DNA from: Pseudomonadota bacterium
GTDB taxonomy: Bacteria > Desulfobacterota > Desulfobacteria > Desulfobacterales > ETH-SRB1
Length of the DNA: 5,866 bases
Direction of reading: 5' to 3'
Assembly (NCBI GenBank): GCA_018897415.1
Contig: JAHIKR010000172.1
Coordinates: 1 to 5,866, forward strand
Shown here: in pieces, positions 1-5,609 of the stretch
Layout of the letters: each line of letters opens with the position of its first letter
How positions within the stretch are numbered: the first letter of the stretch is position 1
The notes under the pieces: generated by a model
The model's input: the letters and a program-made list of their open reading frames with translations, nothing else
The model's database searches: none
Told to the model about the DNA's origin: nothing
Program-made: the position numbers and the translations under genes

Positions 1-1967
1 AAGCGGCTGGCTTCCTTTACCCGTTGGGACTGTTCCTCTATCTCATTTTTTTGAGCTGTCAGCTCCTCACTCTGGGTCTTAAGCTCCTCGTTCTGGGACT
101 GCAGCTCCTGGCTCTGGGCCTGAAGCTCTTCGCTCTGGCTTTGAAGCTCCTCATTCTGGGTCTGAAGCTCCTCGCTCTGGGCTGTAAGAAGATCGTTTTT
201 ATCTTTTAATTCATCGGCTATCTCCTGAATGCGTAGATATATGAGTGAATTATTGATACTTATACCCAGTTGAGATACTACCACGTTCAAAAATTTAAGA
301 TCCCTGCTCGAATAATCATGGATGCTTGCCAGTTCCAGGATTCCCATAAGTTGATTCTGGAAAACAATCGGCATGCACACGACATTCTTCGGCAGTCCCT
401 CTATGGACCCTGATGATATGCGGAAATAATTTTCCGGCACATCAGTAACCAGTATCATTTTTCTTTCCAGAGCCGTTTGCCCTGGAAGGCCATGGCCGAA
501 CTTAAAAGTATATTCCCCAGGCTCCTTATCAATACCGTAAGCTGATACGGGACGCAGGTCTTTTGTTTCTTCTTCATATAGATAGATTACACCTAACTGG
601 GAATCGGTATGACTTGCTATTTTACCGATTGCATTTATTAAAAGAGGCTCAATTTCAAGCTCGGAATTCAGCGTCATGACTATTTCGCTGTGAGCCCTCT
701 GGGTATTATTGCTCTGTTCCAAGGCCTGATTTTTTTTCATTAGCGCCTCAGTCCTCAGTTTTACTTTATTTTCCAGGGAACGGCTGTAATCTTCAATCTT
801 TTCTCTTGATTTCATCAGGTTCTGTGCCATTTTGTTGATGGATTTACTTAACTCGCCTATTTCTCCACCGGGATACTCCAAAAGACGAATATCAAGATCA
901 CCGGTTGATATCTTATCTGCAGCATCTTTTATCCTCCTGATAGGCCTTCTAAGACCTGTCACAAGCAGAAAGTTTGACATCAGTACTGCAACGACTACCA
1001 GCAGCCCAACTGTCAGGTTCTGATTTCTTAATGTCTTCATGGGCTTTATAATTTCATTAAAATCTTTTTTAACCACAATAAACCAGTCCAGGCCTTTAAT
1101 TTCCGCCGGTCCATAAGCGATAGCGGCAGGAATCCCCCTGTAATCAGTTTGTTTATCTTTATATCCCGCTCTACCTTCAATAACTTCACCAGCCAGCACT
1201 GCTTCGGTCTTAACCTTTAAAACAGCGCTCTCTTTTAAGAAATTAGAATCTGAACGCATTAACATGTCTTTTCCTGCAACATATGCTTCGCCTGTCTTAC
1301 CCAGCCACTCATCTCTGAGCAAGATAGCATTAATCTGATTTACAGGAATACGAATTATCAGCACACCGAGCCTGTCCCCGGCCTCAAATCCTTTCCTTGC
1401 CTCACGTCTTATCATAGCTGTACCAATAAAGGCCGCAGGCCTGCCGGATGGAGGATATTCCTTAAAATCAACCAGGCTTGTTCCGCTTTTAGCATTTTTA
1501 AAACACTCGGCCAGGTTAGTATCAGAATAAATGCCGTTTATAAGGTTTGTACCCCAATCTTTACCTTTCTTTACTGTTATAAGTACATCGCCCTCATTAT
1601 CGACAAAAAGCATGTCCTCATATCCATATTTTTCGCAGATCTCCACGCATCTCTTGTGGTGCTTTTTATCTATTGACTTAAATTCCTCTCCGGCAATACC
1701 TCCTTTGTTGTATGCAACAAGATAATCCGTCAGGACATCTTTAAACAGGCGGTGATCGCCCAGCATTTCCAGATTTAATCTAAGATGTTTAAAAAAGTCT
1801 TGGAGCTGGACTTTTCGATCATTTCTGAGGGAAAGCAGTTGGTCAATGGCCTGCTTGTTCAGGATGTTATATGCATGACGATAATTAAGATAGCCAAGCA
1901 GTAAAACAGGCAGCAGACCTACAATTAAGAAAGCAATAGCCAGTTTTGTTCTGAATCTCATTTTCAT
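1..1967 (-). CDS. Membrane sensor protein (Cache-like, HAMP, GAF, coiled coil), probable hybrid sensor histidine kinase; C-terminus beyond the window
   Basis: The frame is open from ATG 1967 to the left edge (655 complete codons). The start follows AGGAG with 6 nt spacing; a second ATG two codons later is less well placed. Visible order: membrane segment about residues 9-26; extracytoplasmic sensing region about 30-315, with WLGKTGEAYVAGKD followed by LMRSDS (221-241), typical of double-Cache chemoreceptor sensors; second membrane segment about 318-338; HAMP about 335-395 (LRRPIRRIKDAADKI, then GEIGEL); linker helix; GAF about 430-572; then a coiled coil to the edge with six near-perfect QSEELQx heptads (597-638). 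The last visible residues, QRVKEASR, resemble the helix that in many hybrid kinases leads into the HisKA phosphoacceptor domain, so a kinase core and perhaps receiver domains are expected outside the window. That part is inference. A cyclic-di-GMP enzyme or phosphatase output is possible. It lies downstream of cheD-HDOD and cheR on the same strand. No methyl-accepting signalling domain is seen. Confidence 0.85.
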   Translation of the reverse strand, partial: MKMRFRTKLAIAFLIVGLLPVLLLGYLNYRHAYNILNKQAIDQLLSLRNDRKVQLQDFFKHLRLNLEMLGDHRLFKDVLTDYLVAYNKGGIAGEEFKSIDKKHHKRCVEICEKYGYEDMLFVDNEGDVLITVKKGKDWGTNLINGIYSDTNLAECFKNAKSGTSLVDFKEYPPSGRPAAFIGTAMIRREARKGFEAGDRLGVLIIRIPVNQINAILLRDEWLGKTGEAYVAGKDMLMRSDSNFLKESAVLKVKTEAVLAGEVIEGRAGYKDKQTDYRGIPAAIAYGPAEIKGLDWFIVVKKDFNEIIKPMKTLRNQNLTVGLLVVVAVLMSNFLLVTGLRRPIRRIKDAADKISTGDLDIRLLEYPGGEIGELSKSINKMAQNLMKSREKIEDYSRSLENKVKLRTEALMKKNQALEQSNNTQRAHSEIVMTLNSELEIEPLLINAIGKIASHTDSQLGVIYLYEEETKDLRPVSAYGIDKEPGEYTFKFGHGLPGQTALERKMILVTDVPENYFRISSGSIEGLPKNVVCMPIVFQNQLMGILELASIHDYSSRDLKFLNVVVSQLGISINNSLIYLRIQEIADELKDKNDLLTAQSEELQTQNEELQSQSEELQAQSQELQSQNEELKTQSEELTAQKNEIEEQSQRVKEASR
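54..179 (-). repeat. Six 21-bp tandem repeats encoding coiled-coil heptads
   Basis: Within the sensor gene, six consecutive 21-bp units encode heptads of the form Q-[SN]-[EQ]-E-L-[QKT]-[TSA] (residues 597-638). The DNA units are nearly identical (core CAGAGCGAGGAGCTTCAG), which suggests recent expansion by slippage or recombination, although codon constraint from the repeated peptide also contributes. Glu-Glu pairs fall at 599/600, 606/607, 613/614, 627/628 and 634/635, and one unit has Gln-Glu (620/621). The opposite strand is open and leucine-rich only because it is the complement. Confidence 0.9.
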
Positions 1968-1973
1968 TGTTTT

Positions 1974-1978
1974 CTCCT
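1974..1978 (-). promoter_or_regulatory. Ribosome binding site of the sensor gene
   Basis: AGGAG lies 6 nt upstream of ATG 1967. It is a strong site and fixes the start. Confidence 0.8.
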
Positions 1979-1990
1979 AATAAAGCAGGG

Positions 1991-2068
1991 GTCAGTGAAC
2001 AGTGATCAGTGAACAGAGGGACACTAACCACTGACAACTAACCACTGAACACTAACCACTAACCACTG
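1991..2068. repeat. Intergenic CAGTGAACAG / ACTAACCACTGA repeat cluster
   Basis: The stretch has two copies of CAGTGAACAG (1993-2002, 2007-2016), then ACTAACCACTGA at 2023-2034 and 2037-2048, and a further ACTAACCACT at 2051-2060 running into AACCACTG. The two halves are partly complementary (GTCAGTG 1991-1997 with CACTGAC 2029-2035), so a hairpin is possible in RNA or single-stranded DNA. There is no following T-run, so it does not look like an intrinsic terminator. It fills the gap between cheR and the sensor gene and also supplies the last codons of cheR. Confidence 0.8.
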
Positions 2069-2933
2069 CCCCCCGATCCCTGAACTTATAGATCTTATCT
2101 TTTATGTGAGTTAAAATAAAATAATCTTTAAGATCTCCGGGAATCGACTCAGACTTGCCAAGAACCAGATAACCGCCCGGATTCAGTGATCTGATAAAAT
2201 TTAAAAACACTCTTTGCTGGAGAGCTTGAGAGAAATAAATAAGAGTGTTGCGGCAAAGTATTAGATCGTAATTAGTAATAACTCCGGAAGACGGGCTTAT
2301 ATGCTTTTCTGAGGTAAGATCATCTCTGGTGAAATATACAAGATTTTTAATGGAATCAATTAACTGAAAGAGATCTCCCCTTCTTATAAAATATTTATCT
2401 AAAATCTCTTTTTTTACATCTTTGACAGCATCTTTGTCATAAATCCCGAGCTTTGCTTTATTCAGAGCTTGTCCGTCTATATCTGTACCGAATATTGATA
2501 TGTCATAATCATCAATACTTTTTCTTTTCTTCTTTAAATATTCTAATAGAGTAATGGTTACCGAATAGATTTCTTCACCAAAGGCGCAACCTGCTCCCCA
2601 TATACGGAGCGTATTGTCATTATTAATTATTTTCGCATTTATTATGTCCGGGAATATATCGTCATACAATGTTTGAAACAGATGCTGGTTTCTGAAAAAG
2701 CGACTGACTTTTATGGTAAGAGTTCTTAAAAGATTTTCATATTCCCCGGGCTCTTTTTCAAGAGTATAAAAATAGTCAAGGTAATTATCAGAATCCGTTG
2801 CTGCCATCCTCCTGGCCAAACGCCGTTTAATGGTGCTTTCGCGGTATAAAGAGAAATCAACTCCATATTTCTCATGTAATCCCTTAAAGATTAATTCAAG
2901 ATATTTGCTGTCATTAAACTGGTGATTCATCAT
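2052..2933 (-). CDS. cheR: CheR-type chemoreceptor glutamate O-methyltransferase
   Basis: This 293-residue protein has the usual CheR length and layout. An N-terminal helical CheR domain covers about residues 1-85, with RESTIKRRLARRM (31-43) and TIKVSRFFRN (73-82), the counterpart of the family's T-x-x-FFR segment. The S-adenosylmethionine-binding methyltransferase domain follows: LRIWGAGCAFGEEIYS (109-124, family form IW-x-A-x-C-S-x-GEE), GTDID (149-153), VYFTRDDL (199-206), YDLILCRNTLIYF (222-234) and NPGGYLVLGKSES (251-263). CheR transfers methyl groups from S-adenosylmethionine to receptor glutamates during adaptation; it is cytoplasmic. No TPR or receptor-tethering extension is visible. 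The start is ATG 2933, 3 bp after the cheD-HDOD stop; a second ATG follows directly and is equally possible. Ribosome binding would use AGG inside the upstream gene's end. The final residues (AVVSG) come from the adjacent repeat cluster. The substrate may be a distant chemoreceptor or the neighbouring sensor. Confidence 0.94.
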   Translation of the reverse strand: MMNHQFNDSKYLELIFKGLHEKYGVDFSLYRESTIKRRLARRMAATDSDNYLDYFYTLEKEPGEYENLLRTLTIKVSRFFRNQHLFQTLYDDIFPDIINAKIINNDNTLRIWGAGCAFGEEIYSVTITLLEYLKKKRKSIDDYDISIFGTDIDGQALNKAKLGIYDKDAVKDVKKEILDKYFIRRGDLFQLIDSIKNLVYFTRDDLTSEKHISPSSGVITNYDLILCRNTLIYFSQALQQRVFLNFIRSLNPGGYLVLGKSESIPGDLKDYFILTHIKDKIYKFRDRGAVVSG

Positions 2934-2936
2934 GGT

Positions 2937-4265
2937 TCAGCCTAAGTTGAGCACTTCCGGCAGCTTTTCGATGATTTTGTCAACATCATCGCTTTGTAAA
3001 TTAATGCATGAAATCGCAGACCTGTTAATCTGGTTAGCTACGATATTTGCCCCGCCCCCATACCCGATCATTGAACATATACAATCGGCAATGTGTATTA
3101 TTGAAACAACCTCAGGATTTCCTTTTGTTTTTTCGGGCTGGTGGTGTAATGAAATAGATTCAACCAGAATTCCCGGAAGGTTCCACTCCATAGCTACGAT
3201 TTCTCCAACCTGAGCGTGGTTATATCCCAAAATCTCATTTTCAGCATCTATAAACTGCATGTCTTCGTTTATAATCTTGTCCATAATCAGGTTAAATTTT
3301 TCAAAAAAATACTGATCCAGGATAACTTTGCCAATGTCGTGAAGCAATCCAGCCGTAAAAATAACATCAGGGTTATTAATTTTTTTCTCCTGAGAAATCA
3401 GTCTTGCAACTTTAGCACAGCAGAGAGAATGGTTTAACATTTCCTTATTCTCTAAGGAGTATCCATTGATTGTATCCTCGTAAAGATTGTAACCGGATGC
3501 ATCCAAAACAATGTTTTTAAATGTCTCCGGGTTTAATAGCTCACCGGCTCTCCTGATACTATGAATCTGTTTCTGAAAACCATAGTCAAGCGAATTGCAC
3601 AGCTTTAATACATTTGCAGTAAGCGCCGGATCTTTTATGATATATTTTTCCAAATCATATGAGCTGGTTCCGGAATATTTTATTCTTGATATTATCATGC
3701 GGGCTATGTCCGGGACAGGTTTCAGTTTATCAATTCTATTCTTAAAATCTTCTAATTTAATATCACCGACTATTTCTGATTCCGTGTCTTTTTGTTTCTT
3801 CTCTTTTACTTCTCTGATATCGATCAAACCATCTTCAAGATTCAGTTTTAATACCCTTCCGAAATATCCGCCAGTATCCTGTCTTACAATCGGTATTCCG
3901 AGAGAACTAATAACCTGCTGGACTATGTTGATATTTCTTCTTCCGATGTTCAACTCAACACCGAGTTTTCTGTCTGTTAAGATAAGGCTTCCCCCTGCAA
4001 CTGCCGCAACAATCCTGTCTTTTGAGGCTCCTGACTTTATCATTTTATTTAATAATAACGGTATGCCGGACCTGGCATATAGAGCTGGCCTGGCTTTTTC
4101 TTTTTTATCACTTGCCTGGGGTAACATAATATGAGCTAATCCGCCGATTCTAACTTGATGATCATACATGGCGACAGCAACACATGAACCCACACAAGTC
4201 CTAAGTTCAATTGAAGGATTATCTGTAACCTCTATTTCTCCAGGTAAAATAACATGTGTCTCCAT
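2937..4265 (-). CDS. cheD: CheD receptor glutamine deamidase fused to an HDOD domain
   Basis: This 442-residue protein is far longer than ordinary CheD (about 160-200). Residues 1-155 are CheD: LPGEIEV (7-13), GSCVAVAMYD with C28, GGLAH with H45 (spaced 17 residues from the cysteine, as in the family's catalytic pair), T23 near the catalytic Thr position, IGRRNI (107-112) and DTGGYFGR (130-137). CheD deamidates receptor glutamines to glutamates, and in some bacteria is regulated by CheC. After a charged linker (about 152-180), an HDOD domain spans about 181-395: LKPVPDIARMI, KDPALTANVLKLCNS (211-225), IHSIRRA, LLHDIGK (307-313), NHAQVG (349-354) and SLHHQPE (372-378). HDOD domains are generally regulatory or scaffolding. 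I chose ATG 4265 because the peptide METHVILPGE matches the start of CheD proteins and AAAAGG precedes it by 9 nt. An upstream in-frame ATG at 4310 would add 15 residues read from a repeat tract. The stop lies 3 bp before cheR. Confidence 0.92.
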   Translation of the reverse strand: METHVILPGEIEVTDNPSIELRTCVGSCVAVAMYDHQVRIGGLAHIMLPQASDKKEKARPALYARSGIPLLLNKMIKSGASKDRIVAAVAGGSLILTDRKLGVELNIGRRNINIVQQVISSLGIPIVRQDTGGYFGRVLKLNLEDGLIDIREVKEKKQKDTESEIVGDIKLEDFKNRIDKLKPVPDIARMIISRIKYSGTSSYDLEKYIIKDPALTANVLKLCNSLDYGFQKQIHSIRRAGELLNPETFKNIVLDASGYNLYEDTINGYSLENKEMLNHSLCCAKVARLISQEKKINNPDVIFTAGLLHDIGKVILDQYFFEKFNLIMDKIINEDMQFIDAENEILGYNHAQVGEIVAMEWNLPGILVESISLHHQPEKTKGNPEVVSIIHIADCICSMIGYGGGANIVANQINRSAISCINLQSDDVDKIIEKLPEVLNLG

Positions 4266-4274
4266 TTGGTGTAA

Positions 4275-4280
4275 CCTTTT
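4275..4280 (-). promoter_or_regulatory. Ribosome binding site favouring the cheD start at 4265
   Basis: AAAAGG is 9 nt before ATG 4265. The alternative ATG at 4310 is inside the ACTCGACC repeat tract and would give an N-terminus (MGKWSSGYIF) unlike CheD. Confidence 0.6.
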
Positions 4281-4290
4281 AAAAATATAT

Positions 4291-4324
4291 CCACTCGACC
4301 ATTTTCCCACTCGACTACTCGACC
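4291..4324. repeat. ACTCGACC repeats upstream of cheD
   Basis: Three copies of ACTCGACY lie at 4293-4300, 4309-4316 and 4317-4324 (on the gene's strand, RGTCGAGT). The second and third are directly adjacent; the first is offset by 8 nt. The tract sits 26 bp upstream of the cheD start. It may be a simple low-complexity repeat of this genome or a set of binding sites; the sequence alone does not decide. Confidence 0.7.
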
Positions 4325-4352
4325 AATATTCCCTGCCGGCAGGCAGGTTGGT
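4322..4352. repeat. GC-rich palindrome with outer arms
   Basis: A perfect 12-bp palindrome, CCTGCCGGCAGG (4332-4343), is followed by a further GCAGG and bracketed by ACCAA (4322-4326) and TTGGT (4348-4352). It resembles the short GC-rich palindromes found scattered in intergenic DNA. It lies in the 5' leader region of the cheD operon. There is no T-run. Confidence 0.65.
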
Positions 4353-4505
4353 GGCTTTGTGGCTGAAATATTATTAAATAGGCAAATAACGGGCCAAAAG
4401 AGGAGCATGAAACCAAGAATTAATATAACATATTGGAATAATAAATAAAAGAGCTTACTTATTGCATTCGCCGGGTATTAAAGAAATGAAATAGTTTATC
4501 CGATT
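4353..4505. other. AT-rich intergenic stretch without recognisable gene
   Basis: This is part of the 560-bp gap between cheD and larB. It is AT-rich and has no open frame with a credible start and no RNA gene that I can recognise. A promoter for the cheD operon would be expected here on the minus strand, but I see only poor matches to sigma-70 boxes. Confidence 0.5.
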
Positions 4506-4553
4506 TGGCCGATTATCGGCCAGAGGCAGCCATAAGCGGTCAAATATCGGCCA
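4506..4553. promoter_or_regulatory. Three copies of TGGCCGAT, possible operator or intergenic repeat
   Basis: TGGCCGATTATCGGCCA (4506-4522) is a perfect inverted repeat of two 8-bp arms around a single T. A third copy of the arm, ATCGGCCA, occurs at 4546-4553, 31 bp from the matching arm, close to three helical turns. The arrangement would suit a dimeric regulator acting on cheD or larB, but it could equally be a genome-wide repeat. No regulator gene is in the window. Confidence 0.35.
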
Positions 4554-4616
4554 CTTCAAAACCTGAAGTCTCAAACCATACAACTTGCATATTGATCCTG
4601 TATCAGGTATTGAATC

Positions 4617-4640
4617 TGGAATGATGGAATAATGGAATTC
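4617..4640. repeat. TGGAATNN tandem repeat
   Basis: Three contiguous 8-bp units, TGGAATGA, TGGAATAA and TGGAATTC, form a short tandem array in the gap before larB. Function unknown; slippage-derived filler is the simplest reading. Confidence 0.6.
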
Positions 4641-4655
4641 ATCTTTAAAACAATT

Positions 4656-4679
4656 GCCTGCGTGCGGACACGCACAGGC
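4656..4679. repeat. GC-rich hairpin (TGCGTG-CGGA-CACGCA)
   Basis: TGCGTG (4659-4664) and CACGCA (4669-4674) form a perfect 6-bp stem with a CGGA loop. GCC (4656-4658) and GGC (4677-4679) can extend it past a 2-nt bulge. No T-run follows on the plus strand, so a terminator is not supported. It probably belongs to an intergenic palindromic repeat family; the related string CACAGGCA recurs at 5703-5710. Confidence 0.6.
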
Positions 4680-4721
4680 AGGTATGATCTTATCGTAATA
4701 TCTCAATAAACGCTTATTGAC

Positions 4722-4807
4722 TTCTGGATTCCCGCCTTCGCGGGAATGACTATGCTTTGACGTGGTGTTTTATTTCTCGTCATTCCCGCGAAGGCGGGAA
4801 TCCAGAA
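4722..4807. repeat. REP-type pair: perfect 29-bp inverted repeats around a 28-bp spacer
   Basis: The left arm (4722-4750) and right arm (4779-4807) are exact reverse complements over 29 bp. Each contains its own palindrome, ATTCCCGC with GCGGGAAT. The core CATTCCCGCGAAGGCGGG is a very common bacterial intergenic repeat, and its spurious translation SRHSREGGNPE is a frequent false N-terminus in databases. The paired layout resembles REPIN-like elements, which are mobilised by RAYT transposases in other bacteria; no such gene is visible here. The right arm ends 18 bp before the larB start, so on RNA it would form a strong hairpin just upstream of the ribosome binding site. Confidence 0.9.
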
Positions 4808-4812
4808 AAAAT

Positions 4813-4816
4813 GAGG
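4813..4816 (+). promoter_or_regulatory. Ribosome binding site that decides the larB start
   Basis: GAGG lies 9 nt before ATG 4826. The in-frame ATG at 4811 overlaps this site, and an earlier TTG at 4757 lies in the spacer of the inverted repeat; both are poorer starts. Confidence 0.65.
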
Positions 4817-4825
4817 ATCAACCAT

Positions 4826-5581
4826 ATGAACATAGAGTCATTAAACCAACTCCTTCGTTCAGTTGCATCAGGAAAGACAAGTGTTTCTGATGCAGTAGAG
4901 TCTCTTAAAAATCTGTCATTTGAGGACATTGAATATGCACATATAGACCATCACCGCTCCCTGCGCAAGGGATTTCCTGAAGTTATATTCGGACAGGGAA
5001 AAACTTCTGACCAGATTATTGGTATATTGGAAAAGATGATGCTTCAGGAACACATTGTATTAATTACTCGTATTAATAAACAAAATGCAGAAAAAGTGAT
5101 TTCGCGTTTCCCGGATATCGAATATCACGAAGATGCTAACATGGCTGTATGGAAAAAACATGAAGTACTAAATCAGGGAAAGGGAACTATTCTTATCCTT
5201 TCAGCCGGCACATCAGACATACCTGTTGCAAAAGAAGCTTATCTTACAGCAAAGTACATGGGGAACAATGTTGAATCAATTTTTGATGTCGGCGTTGCAG
5301 GCATCCACAGGTTATTTGATCATAAAGAATTGATAGATAAAGCAACTGTACTTGTAGTTGTCGCTGGTATGGAGGGGGCTCTTCCAAGCGTTGTTGCAGG
5401 CATGGTCAGCAGGCCGGTTATAGCGGTTCCAACAAGCATAGGTTATGGTGTAAATCTTGGCGGCCTGACAGCTCTTTTTGCCATGTTAAACAGTTGCAGT
5501 TCAAATATTGCTGTTGTGAATATAGATAATGGATTTGGCGCAGGGTATATGGCTTCTGTAATAAACAAGGTATATAAATAG
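4826..5581 (+). CDS. larB: LarB, nickel-pincer cofactor biosynthesis: nicotinate adenine dinucleotide carboxylase/hydrolase
   Basis: This 251-residue cytoplasmic protein is the usual length for LarB. In the characterised pathway LarB carboxylates the pyridine ring of nicotinate adenine dinucleotide with CO2 and cleaves the phosphoanhydride, giving pyridinium-3,5-biscarboxylate mononucleotide and AMP. LarE then adds sulfur and LarC nickel, for lactate racemase LarA and relatives. An N-terminal region (about 1-115) contains AHIDHHRSLRKGFPEVIFGQGK (38-59, family hallmark D-x-x-R-x-x-R-x-G-x-P-E-V-I). The PurE-like domain (about 120-250) shows ILSAGTSDIPVAKEA (123-137), FDVGVAGIHRL (153-163), GMEGALPSVVAG (181-192), VPTSIGYG (201-208) and NIDNGFGAGY (232-241). 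The family uses a cysteinyl-pyridine intermediate; C224 in LNSC is the only cysteine here and so the likely nucleophile. Start 4826 rests on GAGG at 9 nt; a longer frame from 4757 is read through the inverted repeat. It is divergent from cheD, and larC/larE are absent from the window. Confidence 0.95.
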   Translation: MNIESLNQLLRSVASGKTSVSDAVESLKNLSFEDIEYAHIDHHRSLRKGFPEVIFGQGKTSDQIIGILEKMMLQEHIVLITRINKQNAEKVISRFPDIEYHEDANMAVWKKHEVLNQGKGTILILSAGTSDIPVAKEAYLTAKYMGNNVESIFDVGVAGIHRLFDHKELIDKATVLVVVAGMEGALPSVVAGMVSRPVIAVPTSIGYGVNLGGLTALFAMLNSCSSNIAVVNIDNGFGAGYMASVINKVYK

Positions 5582-5584
5582 AGC

Positions 5585-5606
5585 CTGAACGGAAAGTCAT
5601 GTTCAG
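5585..5606 (+). terminator. Possible weak hairpin after larB
   Basis: CTGAAC (5585-5590) and GTTCAG (5601-5606) form a 6-bp stem with a 10-nt loop, 4 bp after the larB stop. The stem is short and only half GC, and no T-run follows, so intrinsic termination is doubtful. Confidence 0.3.
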
Positions 5607-5609
5607 ACA

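Noticed and set aside
24..209. Leucine-rich plus-strand open frame
   Set aside because: It is the complement of the coiled-coil repeats of the sensor gene; the repeated pattern arises from the 21-bp units and there is no ribosome binding site.
1991..2068. CRISPR-like array
   Set aside because: The repeated units are 10-12 bp, abut each other with no unique spacers of constant length, and no cas gene is present.
3595..4134. Plus-strand open frame of 179 codons opposite cheD
   Set aside because: It lies entirely inside the well-supported CheD-HDOD gene on the other strand and has no family-like motifs.
4266..4310. cheD start at ATG 4310
   Set aside because: The extra 15 residues come from the ACTCGACC repeat tract and do not resemble CheD; ATG 4265 begins the conserved CheD N-terminus.
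4353..4420. Possible sigma-70 promoter for cheD (minus strand TTGGCC with TAATAT 18 bp later)
   Set aside because: Each box matches only four of six consensus positions, in AT-rich DNA where such matches are expected by chance.
4455..4706. Minus-strand open frame of 83 codons in the cheD-larB gap
   Set aside because: It starts with TTG without a ribosome binding site and is read through the CGGA hairpin, the TGGAATNN tandem and the TGGCCGAT palindrome, so it is repeat DNA, not a gene. A remnant of an old gene cannot be excluded.
4757..4825. Longer larB N-terminus from TTG 4757
   Set aside because: The added residues include SRHSREGGNPE, the known translation of the intergenic repeat; ATG 4826 has a proper GAGG and gives the normal family length.
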